Source: Vandiemenella viatica (lineage: Eukaryota; Arthropoda; Insecta; Orthoptera; Morabidae). From it: a DNA stretch of 64,000 nt. Shown one piece after another: positions 10,771 through 23,215 of this stretch. The stretch lies in NCBI GenBank assembly GCA_031002005.1, contig CM061920.1, forward strand, positions 117,480,095 to 117,544,094. Reading direction: 5' to 3'. A program made the position numbers and the translations under genes. Within the stretch, counting starts at the first letter, position 1. Each line of letters opens with the position of its first letter. The notes below the pieces were generated by a model. It was not told where the DNA came from and did no database searches. It saw only the letters and a program-made list of their open reading frames with translations.

Positions 10771-10792
10771 TGAGATAATACTAATAAATACT

Positions 10793-12036
10793 AAATAATG
10801 AATACTAATAAAACGCTGCCTTATTCCTGTGTTGTTCGTTTCACCGCCACATGCCCATCTTTAGTGCCGAACTACTGACGGCCAAAGATGTTAATACAAA
10901 ATAGAGCATATTAGAGTTATTTAATAACAATTCCGTTTATTTAAACAATTACGAAGAGACTTGCCAGAAGTAATTCTTGACGGGGTTAGAAGCAAGTTAT
11001 TGTATTAAACACCATGTAGAGCTGACTACGAAGACAGTTTTCGTCTTCAGCTTCTGTTGGTGGCCTCTGATCTTTCAAGATTATTTCTGACGAATCCTCA
11101 GCACTGGCGGAAATTTTCCTAAGCATCTGCTTATGCGCTACACCCAGTTTTTATTTTACATTCCGATACTATTTGGGATATATTACTCATCTACTCTCTT
11201 GATAAATTTTATTCCACTTTGCTATTCTTGCTTCCCTTACCTACAAATGAAAATTTCCCCACTACCTAATGCTTGAAACAAAATGCATCTTTATGGTAAT
11301 GATCATCTCTTTTCTTCCAGTATCAATCCACGCCTCATCTTCAAAGTATATATTTCCACCACCCTCTTCACGAACGTTTTGTCAGCCGCTGAATGCAACC
11401 TGCGTCCATCATCTCATTGTCCGTCAAGGAATCTGTTCTGTGGGAATTTGGCTTTTTTTCTTTCCATGCTTTACAGCTCCTGTATTTGATATGCATAATA
11501 TTGGCTTCACACTCTGCCACCGAAATAAGTGGGGTCAAAGGTTGTTACGGATAATCGGATACGTAGGGTTCCAATATAGACAGAGTTGGAGGATTCCATA
11601 AAATGAGTCAAGAAACTGATGAAAAAATCCTATCATTGATTGCGGATTAAACTGAGCAATTGAGCAACAAACCAAGAAAAGAACTGAATGTGGAAGCTTG
11701 TGTGAAAATATTCTTTCTTTAATTGAGAATCTTATTTTCTTTCGTGATTAGTAAATGTAGTAAATGTACTACTACTAGTTGTTACTAAACAAGAATACTC
11801 ATGATCAAGAAACTTTATACCGAGATTTCCACATCAACATATAGACAACTCAAAGCACATGTGTTTGTTTCACATAAAAATCCTCACCATTCCACCGATT
11901 TTAGTTTATTTTTTCAGCCGAACACGTAAAACTCTGCTTACTTCTTGATTTTTCACCCCAAATATGCGTAAGTAGTGCAGGTTTCTTACAGCAGAAGTAC
12001 TGAAGTTGTCATAGAAAGATCAAACAGATCTGATTT
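10793..12036. other. Unassigned sequence
   Basis: Only short frames occur (the longest, 110 codons at 11269-11601, has no recognisable motif). No terminal repeats or tRNA-like boxes were seen. Confidence 0.4.
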
Positions 12037-12047
12037 CTAGCACTGAA

Positions 12048-12284
12048 TTTTTTTTAACTGCTTAACGTCTCTCAACAGCGAGGTCTTTAGAGACGGGAAA
12101 GGATGGAGGACAAAGAATGGGAAGGAATTCGGCCATGGCCTTTTGAAGGAAGTATCCCGGAATTTGCCTGGAGTGATTTGGGAAACCATGGAAACCCAAA
12201 TCTGGATACCCGGACGGGGATTCGAACCGCCGTCCTCCCGAATGCGAGGCCAGAACGCTAACCGTTACACCACCACGCTCGGTC
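12048..12284 (-). mobile_element. SINE family A, complete copy with 11-bp target duplication
   Basis: Same structure as the copy at 9115-9356: T-rich tail at left, body with ttcggccatggccttttgaagg, B box in ggggattcgaaccgcc, and head ending gctcggtc. The repeat ctagcactgaa at 12037-12047 and 12285-12295 is perfect, so the insertion is fairly young. Confidence 0.93.
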
Positions 12285-12295
12285 CTAGCACTGAA

Positions 12296-13330
12296 AATTA
12301 ATTTGAAATGAATACAGCATGGTATGTGAAAAAAAAACGTGCTGGAGCTGCACCCTCATAAGTGACGAGCGTAAGCTTCTAAATATGTGTAAATCTGTAG
12401 CTACCTGTTTGTTGCAGCATCAAGTAAAAACGAATGGTGGCGTTTTAACCGTCTGAAAGTCTGGAATCTGACTTAAAGGCTGCTATGTATCTTATGACTG
12501 CGTGACCTGAAGTCGGAACAGTATACGAAAATTTTTTCTTAACCCAAAATTTTGGTGCCCCATTTGTGAATCAAAATTATCATTTCTGTGCCAGTATAAA
12601 AGATGCTGCAGCTTTACCGTGTAAAGAACTGCACATTAATGTCACGTTGGCGTGTTGAGGGTCGCAGTTTTGTTTCCGGCTCGCGACAATATTCCTTTTG
12701 TTCGTCTGAATAAGTTCTTTTTTGCTGGGCTTATTGTAGTAAACCTTGTTACATATGTTGCCAAATGGACGACTAAGAATACTGTGGAGGTAAATCAACC
12801 ACAAACAGACAGTAAAATGCTGACTTATCTGCCAATATGTAAATATATAAATCTATATTGGAGGTATGTCTGCGTGTCATTCAAAAAATTACACAAGAGA
12901 TTTCGATGAGGTTTACACAGTTTGAAATCTTCGAGTCTGGAATAATCTGAGGTATGTGTTATCACGTTGTGTCACGAGGAAATTAACACCTCTTCTGTAC
13001 ATCGAAACATTTTTACATGAAAATGGCGTAGCTTGAAAACAACTAATTGCATTCTGACTAGATTTTCATTGTTTGAAATCCTAGATTCTAATTTAAGGTC
13101 AAAGGTATGTATAATCATGCTTACAGAGCAGAAAATATAAATTTCTTCTTAACATCAACTTCTTTTACATTTATTTTAATATGCCTTAAAAATTACCGAA
13201 CAAATTTTGACTGGAAGTTTAAAACTTTAAAATTAATAGTCTGCCTCAAAATTGAAGCTAAGACCATCGCGTAACCTTAGCTTGGGACGGAGCAGAAAAT
13301 TAATACCTGATGTATCTATAGTTATAAACG
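12296..13330. other. Unassigned AT-rich sequence
   Basis: Short overlapping frames on both strands near 12580-12910 share the same DNA and show no family motif. Nothing else was recognised. Confidence 0.4.
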
Positions 13331-14021
13331 CAAATTTTGGTCTTCTGTCACTCCATGACGTCACATTATTAGGTCGGACTATCACGTGACATTTCCCGCC
13401 TCCGCTGCTGAGCAAACAACGAACAGAGATGTTCAAGGTTAGGTGCGTTATTTAATAACACTACTATTTAGCAATGTATCCGCGAATAAATTAGAACACT
13501 GAAAGAAAATTACGTACTCCTTTGAAGTCGACATATTAATTTTTTCTGAATTAAAATTCGTTCGCTGTAGATTTTTCTTAAACACTCTGGACAGCGATAC
13601 CGTTGTTACAGTAAGTTAATAAATATCTGCATTACATCGTTTTAGGGAAAATGAAGGTTATGTGATGAAAATTGTTCTTAAGTCAGTGAAGAAACGAAAT
13701 GAAAAATTGTGCATTTAACACGTCATTTTTGACGGGCTTACAAAATATTTACATACAATGTAGATATTTTAAGTCACTGTTATAATACACTGGAAGGAAA
13801 GATTTGCCGAAAGACTGCTTTTAAATTAACATATTAAATAGTAGTTGCTTTTATTACTGATTTCACCAAATCAGACACATGTAAATATTTCCAGTAGGTC
13901 AAATTTAGATCGCAATACAGTGAATGTATTCGTATGCGGGTAATAGCATCTATGAATTTTGAACAGCAATATTAGTAGAAGTTGTGGTTTTGTCGAAATG
14001 CAGATAGGACGAGACAATTGA

Positions 14022-14082
<61 letters not shown>

Positions 14083-14860
14083 GACTAAATCATGATTAAT
14101 TGAGTTTTATAAATAATTCAAACTGCTTTCATACGCTCCGAGTTACTGAAGTTACGAGATTTGTATACGCAAGAAATTAGTTCCGTATATATCGTGCTGA
14201 ACGAAACCTGGACCAGGAATAAAACCGAAATCACGCGTTATAGCATAAGGTTTTAGGGTTCCTAATTTATTTTTTAACAAATTGGTTCCTAATTCTGACA
14301 TCATTCATTCAGTAGAACTTCCATCTGTGTCGCTGTGTAAAACTACAATCGAAAGATTTACAAATTACAAAATAAGGTTATGGGCATTACATAACAACAA
14401 TTCTATTTATACAGGTATCTTTCGTTTTCATTGACTTCATTTTGCTGGGATCATTATTTCAGCCACACGTAAGATGTGTCAGCCGTTAACACATGGATTT
14501 GCATCAGGGATAACAAAAATAAAGATACAAGAACCTGTGAAAATTTTGAATCAAGTTTTTATCACCATGTACGATAAAATTAACATGCGACGCAGGGAAT
14601 ATTTTAATTCACGTGTAATTGCAGCTTTGATTTTCTAGAAGTAATATTAGCGGAGTTTGTGGTTAGGCTGAAATGCAACCTGGACCGAGCTGACAACTGT
14701 TTTGCTACAGCACAAGGGACGAGGAATTACATTTAGCTTTATTTTATAACAATTATATTTAGTTCTGAATTGCCACAACACACAATTCAACTCGTCATTA
14801 TTAACGGGCTTTGGGGCTAGTATAAGTATAATCATGGAAATTTTAAGTTATTCTATCGGT
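13331..14860. repeat. Diverged repeat block, copy 2, with long T run
   Basis: Bases 13970-14022 and 14645-14700 are diverged copies (attagtagaagttgtggtt versus attagcggagtttgtggtt, then a shared gaaatgca phrase). The phrase cgtcatttttgacgggc near 13725 recurs as cgtcattattaacgggc near 14795. A TGACGTCAC-like site and aggttaggtgcg near 13355-13445 mirror 6035-6110. A pure run of 56 T at 14024-14079 lies directly after one unit. No coding sequence was found. Confidence 0.5.
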
Positions 14861-15845
14861 TCCATCTAGAAGTATTGGCTATTCTGCCTTGTACTCGGTG
14901 GACGACACTTACTACTACTAAGATGGAAGCATTACAGTGGATTAAGGAAGAAGCTGGCAGAAGATTGTATTAATATTGAAGGGATAACAGATCTGATGCA
15001 AACGCTAAAAACTCTAATAAAGAAGGCGCTAAAATAAATCCGCAAATTTGTCATAAATACTTAAAGTAGAATAATTATAATAGTAATTTGTTTTCGTAAT
15101 GATATAGTTATTGGGTGCATCATCCTAAAAGCCATTAAATATAATAAAAAACAATAGATCGCCGCGGTGTAGTGAAGCCTAAGAGTTGCTATGGGAACGA
15201 TCGTGTTTATGGATGCTTAGAAAATATTTAACAAGATGCGAATTGTTAAGAGAAAATGTAGGTGGACTCATCTCTGTTTGTTACGAAATTCTCGAGTGCT
15301 ATAATGAGGAAAAGTACCCGTAAAAATGCTACGTTCACTGCTGATTCTTTGCACAATTCCTATCATATAATAGTATTTTAATACTGCTAATTTACCAAGT
15401 CAACTAAAAAATGCCATTAAGTCTTTTAGCACAAGTAGAAGTCTGTCATTCACGACTTTACAAGGAAATTTCACTTTACGGTATATTCTTAATCACACGC
15501 CCTTAAATAGATTTTTTCTTTGCTGAATTTAATATCTTGTGGACAGAGGACAATTTTACATCTTTTCTGATGTTCTTCCAGTATTCACCTAAATAAATTA
15601 TGAAACCTGTCAAAACAAAGGGGTATGATGTGGGGATTACTTGTGTCGTTCGCTGCTAGCGGGCTTAGTAATGACCTCTTTGGCACTGATAGGTAATCTG
15701 TAACTATCAAAAACCATGTTAACTGATTACATACTCTTCGAGATATTGTAGAACAGGTATTAAATTGCAGGTCGTAATATAAGCGACTTAAGCTCAAATA
15801 CAGCACTACCTCATAGCCATTCACAAAGTATAGCGCAAATATCAA
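14861..15845. other. Unassigned AT-rich sequence
   Basis: No recognisable element. The minus frame crossing 15585-15941 enters the following SINE and is not a gene. Confidence 0.4.
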
Positions 15846-15848
15846 AAC

Positions 15849-16078
15849 GACCGTGGTGGATGAGCGGCAACGCTTAGGCCCCGCATTCCAGAAGACGCAG
15901 GTTCGAATCCCCGTCCGGCCATTCAGACCTGCGTTTTCCATGGTTCCCCTAAATCTCTACACGCCATTTCCGGAACGGTTCCTTCAAAAAAGCCATCGTC
16001 GAATTCCTTCCCGTTTCTTGCCTTCAGTCCTTTCCCACCTTTAATGATCTCGAAGTCTATGAGGCGTAAAGCCTACAT
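15849..16078 (+). mobile_element. SINE family A, plus-strand copy
   Basis: The head has an A-box-like tggtggatgagcgg and a B box caggttcgaatccc near 15898-15912, followed by the family body (gttttccatggttcccctaaat, gccatcgtcgaattccttcc) and the subfamily 2 end atctcgaagtctatgaggcg. No clear target duplication was found, so the copy is older. Confidence 0.88.
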
Positions 16079-17605
16079 CAATATATCGATTTACGGAAGC
16101 AGATAAGTATGCGGCGGGCTTACAGGAAACAACAGAATTTTTTATGATACTGGTCAAGAAGGGATTCTTTCAAATCCTGAAAACGATTGCTTCACATTAT
16201 CGCAACCCGTTCTGCATTTCGTCATTCAATATACAGGAATACCAGTCCCAACTTACTTCTCGCAGTGGGTTGTGCTCTCCCAGCGGTGAGTTGGCCAGTT
16301 TTGAACTGCGTACATCACGTTTCCACTGATCGGGCCGACTCCAAATATCCGGCAGCTGACGACTGCGGTAGCAGACTCATTCCCGGCGTGAAAAGACTGC
16401 CCTGACCTTCTCTTTGTAACGCGCAAGTGTTACCAACTGATGAACATCAATTGGTCACAGTCACTCTCGTAAGACTAACGCTAACTTTACAGGTATTATT
16501 TGCTTTCTGAGCTTATCCTTTCCACAGCATACCATTGGAACTTCGAAAACTTTAGATAGTAGGACAGCATTCCCGTCCATTCAGGCATGTCGTATAAGAC
16601 ATTATGAAATTACGTCACAGTTCCTCTATTGCTTGATTCAGTGAATACCTAAGCATTTACTTGGAATAGCAACTATTTATATGTAAATTTTTGTCTGTGG
16701 TTCTACCAGTTACTGTTACATGCAAGGGTAGCGGAAAAGATCAGAACCACACCAGCGTACCGCGTGTATCGCCTTTCCTAGCAGTATTTACTTCGGAAAC
16801 ATGTTATCAACTAATAATAAAGACTTAAAAAAATTGTGTTATCCATTTGTTGCACGATATGCAATATGTATATGAGTCAATGCGCTACATAATTATGTAA
16901 CAGTTTTATGCAAAGAAAAAATTTATGTTTAACACTGCGTTGCATAAACGTCTCTGAACAATTAATTAGGAAGTGTTAGTAAAGGTTTAGGTTGCAACTT
17001 CTATAGCTGTACAACGTTGAATAAAACCTACATTTCTCGTGAGGTATCTAGGTGTTTCTTTTCTGACCATATGAGCAACAAGCATTTATCGGCTGTTAAA
17101 TTTGAAATAAGCTGAAAGCAAATATTTTACTAAGTGTTTTTATTTTCAAGTATTAACATGATTTGTAGTTGTGAAGAACATTTGAAAAAACGAATGACTC
17201 TTAGTAAAATGAATTTTCCAGGATGAAATTAAGTCCAATGGAGATAAAGGTTGATACCAGTATGCCTCTACTCTTTGTCTGCACACTTCAGTGCAGGCAG
17301 ATGAAATTGCACTCATCCCAAACAGAGAAATGTTTATAGGTCTACATTTTATTCAAAATAATGGATCGGATGATATAAACAAAACAGCCGCCAAACGTAT
17401 GCAGCTGCCGCTATTGCTCTGTTTACTTATTTGACTTTACTTTACTTCAAATCTGAGCCATTTGCATCGATTACGGGTAACTATTATTGTTGCTCTTAAC
17501 CATAACAATTCCCAATGTCTAATACTTCCAACTGTACAGCTGTTTATTTGTGTTTATGGGACATAGGACGTTTAGTCAACAGATTAAGTATTAATTAAAG
17601 ATCCT
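16079..17605. other. Unassigned sequence
   Basis: Includes a mildly GC-richer patch near 16260-16440 with short frames lacking any motif; the remainder is AT-rich with no feature that could be supported. Confidence 0.4.
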
Positions 17606-17607
17606 TA

Positions 17608-17755
17608 CTGCCGGCCTCGGTAGCGTAGGGTCTAGAGCACTGGCCTCGCGTTTCCAAGGTCGTCGGTTTGAGTGCGGCCGAGGACATGGCTGTTTAAGTG
17701 TTGTGTGTGTGTAAATGTCGTGTCCGTCCTTAGGTGTCCATACTTAAAAGTAACA
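17608..17755 (+). mobile_element. SINE of a third family (C), tRNA-like head
   Basis: The head ggcctcggtagcgtaggg is A-box like and ggtcgtcggtttgagtgc carries a degenerate B box; ccgagg then pairs with cctcgg at the start, closing a tRNA-like fold. The body (tgtgtgtgtgtaaatgtcgtgtccgtcc) is unrelated to families A and B in this window. Only one copy is seen, so the end is uncertain. Confidence 0.6.
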
Positions 17756-17989
17756 ATCTATACTGAAAAAACTTATTCACTGGAAGTTATATGATATTCA
17801 CATTGAGCTGACTGTATGGTCTTAGTTGCCATATATATAATATACTTACTAAGAAAATTTTTCTGCTACTCTGTCGATATTTGTATTTCTGAAGTGAATA
17901 TAACCTTTCATCCAGATTATTACCGAAGAAATGTAAAATAACCGATCAGATGAACTGCATGGCACTGTTTTAGATTTTTTGTTTTTTTA

Positions 17990-18200
17990 ATATTACTTTA
18001 TGCCTCGTCGCGGTCATTATAAGCGGGATAGGACTGGAGCAACGAACAGGAATAGAAATTGGTAATGGACTTTTGAAGGAACCATTCCGTCATTCGCCAA
18101 GAGTGATTTCAGAAAACCGTGAAAAACCGAACTCTGAATGGCCTGAGTGGTATTCGAGCGCGTATCCTCACGAATGCCAAGTCCCAGAGGCAGCACGCAC
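17990..18200 (-). mobile_element. SINE family A, diverged copy
   Basis: Shows the tail phrase cgtcgcggtcattataagcggg, the body phrase ggacttttgaaggaaccattccg and the caagagtgatttcagaaaaccgtg phrase, then a decayed head. The short plus frame at 18073-18327 is a product of this repeat. Confidence 0.75.
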
Positions 18201-19130
18201 CCTCCAGGCGCAGCACTGTTTTGGTTTTGGAGAATGTCGGTTGCCTCACGCTCTCATCCAAACTCAACGTCGTGTGTGGCTTCCATTACGGTCTTTGACC
18301 AATTGGAAGGATAACCGAAAGTGTTGAGCCTTTAGCTGTAATCTGCTGGTCGTGACACATCCATTTCCCCGCACTGCTTATCACGGGAATGTCCAGAGTA
18401 GTCGGTTAATTGATCCGATGAGGTTTGCGGTTGCGGGCGCGTAGGGCGGTAGCGCTGGTGTTGATGGCCAGGCTCGTTACGTCCTTTGTGTCCGCAGTTC
18501 AAAGGCAGCAGCCAGCCGGCCGCCGGGTATCTCCGGCTCGTCCATTGTCACTCTACAGGCTGATGCGCTGCTCGACCCACTCCGATCCTTTTCAGTACCC
18601 ACATGGATGTTTTGTGAGCCGCAGAATCGGCGCAGGAGATTATTATTAATCGATCTGGAGCTATTGAGCATCTTAGTCTCATTCTTGCTGCCTAGTTTAC
18701 ACGGATGTCACACCAGCTATTGGTTTATATCATCCTGTTGAACACTGTGACTCTGCCAGTTATCAGGCGTTCAATGCACTTGAAGGAATGACGTGTGTTG
18801 CATGCTCACATTACCAGAGACACTTGCGTGGTGGATGATAAAGCCACCTTGGACTGTCGATGCCGGATGCAACAAATTTATTCTACCTTACTGAAGACAT
18901 GAAAATACGATGGCTATTCTCGCCTGGCTGTTTGGTGAAGTAAGCAGTTTTTCAACTGCCAGGTTCATGTCATCCCACAAATTTTCTGTACTACTGAGAG
19001 TACAAACATGTGGTAGCCTTTTATAATGTGTGCTCCTTGAATCATACCAATGTCGTGGGATAGAACGTTGTAGTGCTCAAAGCAGCCATCATCATCTGGA
19101 CATTTGGTTGAAGAGCAACACAAACCGAGC
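18201..19130. other. GC-elevated unassigned sequence
   Basis: Composition rises between about 18170 and 18640 and short frames overlap on both strands, but none has a recognisable motif or splice sites. Confidence 0.35.
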
Positions 19131-19134
19131 CTGA

Positions 19135-19330
19135 TGATTCGGGGGTAAGGTTGGGGCCTGATTTTTATGGAGGATGCGGGTTCGATTCCCGGTACAGCAA
19201 CGAAAATTTTTGGTTTCCACTGGTCTCCCAAAATCACTTCAGGCAAAAGCTTTATAAATCCATGGGCGATTTGCTTGCCATAAATGCTGTTACGGCAATT
19301 ATGACGTTCTTGTCGGCGGAGCAATACGTC
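19135..19330 (+). mobile_element. SINE family A-like, diverged copy
   Basis: A tRNA-like head (ggatgcgggttcgattcccggtac, B box near 19178-19190) is followed by tggtttccactggtctcccaaa, then the caaaatcacttcaggcaaa phrase of family A. The tail is not recognisable. Confidence 0.65.
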
Positions 19331-22300
19331 CTCACTATCAATTTTTGCCCATATGACTGCAGTTGCTCACTGAAAATGCTGAATTCAAGGAAATGCAAAT
19401 ACTTTAACTGTCTAAGTTCACAAAAGTTAAAAGTTTTCACAGAAATATCATCCAGTTTTGCTAATTTTGCTATCTACTAGTTATTTGAATGAAAGATATT
19501 AATAATTTTTGCGCAGCAATTATTGTGTCTGCTCTATATTTTCTTTGATTATCATAATATGCTGGAGGCCAATGGGATTAGTTTCACAAATCAACATTTT
19601 ATTTATACATCAAAATATTGTGATGTTCTAAGATAGGCCAGTATATTACTATTATCTATGAATTAAAATCCACAATTTATAAAGAAAAATCACGTTATTT
19701 TATTGAATGATTCCCAAGAATAGAATTATTTATCAACACTGAACTCACTTATCAAAATGATAAAAGCAATCACCGGAAATTGTCACTAGGTGAGCTGCGA
19801 CGATAGCTCCTCTATGTTTATCATGAATTAAATGTTGGCGTGGAGGCGCCGGGATGCAATAGACCGTTAACCATTGCAGTCATTTGGGATAAAGAAGTCG
19901 GTCTGCTTCCTCTCCGGAGCCTGGCGTCTTTCGTCAACTTTCGTCGTGGTTCTGCCACGCAAAGGCGAAATCGTTCAGAGGTCAGCTATAGTCCCCTGGT
20001 GTCGCAGACCAGCTGGAATTACCTGTGCGGCCATTTTTCTAACTTATTTATTTACTGCAAGCTGGCGCGACAACAGAACTAGTGTCTCAAACTTCTGAAG
20101 TAATTCCCGAACAGATGGGCTGTGTCATGTATGTGATACTACATATTGCACTTTTCAAGTCGTTACGATCGGTGTTCAGTAAACTTCCTCATGTGTACAT
20201 TAGGTCAAGTCACCTGCTCTCTCTTAACTGAAGTGAAGTCAACTTTTCTTCTGACCGTAGTGAAGTTAGCGTTTCTCTCCTGCCATGTGTAGCTGCAATC
20301 CTTGCCAATCAGGTCGTTTTGCCCAAAGCTTGGCCTCGTGAATTGCCAGGTAAAAGTATACATATTGAGAATTACTGGAATATCTAAGGACGGTTCTTTT
20401 CTATTGACTAGAATTCTCCTCCTATTTCAGTCCACGCTCAAAAACTCCACTCTGCGCAATCATACGAAAAACCGCGCTTTGCTACGAGTTCAATCACTCT
20501 CCACACTGTTCATCCTAGCTCAGAGAAATCTTCACCCCGCGCAAATTTTCAGGTCTTGGTGGGGAAAGCATCAAGTCTTTCTTGAGCACTTTATCTTACC
20601 AGTTGTCAGACATTCATCAGACCTATCTGTTGATACTTGTATCTTTGCATCAGATAACTCTGTTCCCTCCTCAGTCTATTGTCTCTCCGCTGGGATCCAT
20701 AGTTGCCATAGAGTGACAAATTCCTGTCTACCCCGCGGCCTTACTCAACCCCTCTTCGTTTACGGGTAAGCAGTGATCACAGCAATGACTGATCATTAGA
20801 TTCACTTATTGCTCTTAACTACTAACTCATTATTGTTCAGTGTTGGATTACAACCCGATTTCGTCTTTAATTTCTATATTCCATTTCAATTTGTTGAAAC
20901 TCGCAAACATGTTGGAATAATACCTAAGCGGCAGTGGGTCACGATACAGATAATTTCAGATGATAGCTATTTCTGTATGAAGCTTCCTCTCCAACATCCA
21001 CTCGTTGAGATTGTTGATGTTACTCCAATAGTCACTGCTACCACGGTTTCATTACTTGTGGATTAGCCACACGCCATATTGCTGATTTCATCTGTCAGGA
21101 TGTGGTGTGAGACTGCTTTCTTCCATTGTATCCCAATAGACTCTCATTAATAGCTCGCAAGAAAATCAAGAGTGTCCCAGGCTCACCAAAAGCAAAAATA
21201 AGTTTTAATCCAAAGTCTTGGTTAGTAATCATAAAATGAAAAAAAAAAATAGACATGCATAGTGAAATAAATAGAAATATACAGTTCGCATTCTTGTTTA
21301 ACAACGATATAAAACACAAATCCGCTTTTGTGATGTTTAGAGGAAACAGAAAAAAATACACACAAAATAAAAGAGGTTCCGAAAAAACTGTTGCGTTGCC
21401 ATACCCAAATACAATTTAGGTCAAAATTAGTAAAAAAGAGTATTTTGTACATTTATATCATTACCACTGCAAAAAAGCAAGAAATCTAGGAAAAAAGATA
21501 AAACAGCGTAAATGGGTTTGATTCATTTACAATATGATTACCTCATTCTGAATGACACACATCCCTTCATGCATTCAACTATTTCGCGCATAACTGTTGG
21601 AGAGTGCACCAGAAACTTGGTAGATATACATTAGAGAAAACAACCAGGTCAATGAGATGAGAAATGCTGAAACATTGTATTTAAATCAGACGTGGTTTGA
21701 ATAAGCAGTTTAACATGTATTTTGTCACCTCACTACACTTAGTGATGTGCAGGTAGGTTGTTGTATTTCCGAAGATTGTAGTTATATTTCCCGTGCTTTT
21801 ATTCTTATTAATTAATATTCATGGTTTAACTGCGGTTGGCGCTATTCATTTTATTTTTACTGAACGTGCTGTTAGAATAAGTAAATGGAAATGATAGTAA
21901 TAAACTTTGCACAGTTTTAATGAACTCCAACTCGACACCACGTTAATTACAAAATCGAATTTCTGATATACAATTTCTCCGTATGGTTCTTGTTATTTTC
22001 ATTATCACGATACCATTAGACCATCTCTTCAGCTTCTATTTGGCAAACAACATCCGCAACCCACTCCTTAAAAACTATGGAAACTGGCCCTTGACAAGGA
22101 ACCTCAAAATTCAAAGATATAGAATTACATTAAAATATGTAATGTCATTCTAGGATAATCTGTCTGTTATCCTACAAGGTGCTATCACCGGTGGAATCTA
22201 ACCTGGCGTTGCCGATATTATTTTAACGATAACACAGTTCAGTTCTTTGTATATCACAAATAACTGTTAATTTTTTACCATGTATCACCAGTAATCACAG

Positions 22301-23080
22301 TTTAGTATCTGCACAAAACGTTCACAGAATCACTAAAAGAATTCTGGTACGCAAACACACATTTAATTACAGTTATTATTCTACCAAAAATACTTCACTG
22401 TTTCCCCTTGAAATAATAGATAAACGAATTTACATCTTTCTTAGACTAAATGTTGTAAGCAATCATTCAGTAAGTGATGTACAGAAGGAGGTTCTGACAT
22501 AAGAAGTTAGATGCCTTATTAAGCGATAATAATAATATGTGTTTATAGTTAAGGCTTGTACTTTCGGGAACAGGAGTTTGTTGGCTCGGATAGCAGGTAG
22601 GTTGGAAAAAAGGCCTGGGGGATCCCACACCTTGTTACCTCTTAGCAAAGTTTAGTCTGATAAAGGGAACTTATTTACTCAAGATTTCTCTGATTGAGAG
22701 ATGTTCATTTTTAACTTAAGGTTTATTTCCCACAAAACTCAGCAGCTAATCCTCGACGCAGACGGCATCTGCAGGCGCACTGTAGCACTACAGCACCGCA
22801 CCATGGGCTGCATCCATCCAATTCAGCTACGTTTCACCCTGCAATTTCCTTGGACTACCCACGTCGGGAAATAGTGACCATCACTGTGCGATTCTAAATC
22901 AGGTTAGCATCAGTGTCGTGCCGCAAGAGTTTGTCATCTTCTCAGACCATTACATGCCGTAAATGCTCCAGAATACAGTAACATTCGGCTATCAAGGATG
23001 TGTCACTTTCCTCCTAAAAGTGATAACTTTAGCGATTTTTGAACGTGCACATTAATTGACATTAATTTTTTGCTTATAAA
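19331..23080. other. Long unassigned stretch
   Basis: Contains a 155-codon plus frame at 20302-20769 without motif, signal peptide or splice support, and a GC-richer patch at 22740-22970. No transposon ends or tRNA-like boxes were seen. It may hold intron or decayed repeat sequence. Confidence 0.35.
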
Positions 23081-23084
23081 TTTA

Positions 23085-23215
23085 CGTCTAGTCAACGTCG
23101 TGGTCATTATAGTCGAGAACGGACTGTGAGCAAGGATGAAAAAATGAATTCTGTTATGGCCTTTTGAAGGAACCATCGCGAAATTCGGCAGCAGTGATTT
23201 CGAAAAGCCATCAAA
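23085..23215 (-). mobile_element. SINE family A, head-less fragment
   Basis: Matches the tail and central body (gtcaacgtcgtggtcattatag, gttatggccttttgaaggaacc, gcagtgatttcgaaaagcc) but stops before the tRNA-like head. Confidence 0.7.

Larger units (their letters stand above)
8476..10776 (-). mobile_element. Jockey-like LINE, 5'-truncated, with 16-bp target duplication
   Basis: A minus-strand LINE is bounded by the perfect repeat aatactaataaatact at 8460-8475 and 10777-10792. It starts (5', right side) inside the ORF upstream of the reverse transcriptase and runs through the RT palm to a C-terminal cysteine-histidine segment near 8560-8680, ending in a short TTA-type tail. A SINE sits inside at 9115-9356. 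Removing SINE and duplication leaves about 2.05 kb. The flanking repeat shows that this is one insertion made by target-primed reverse transcription. Confidence 0.9.

Noticed and set aside
11269..11601. 110-codon plus frame with a possible signal peptide
   Set aside because: The N-terminal hydrophobic run is short, the rest lacks a domain, and no gene context surrounds it.
20302..20769. 155-codon plus-strand frame
   Set aside because: No motif, no signal peptide, no splice or polyadenylation context; open by chance in a GC-richer patch.
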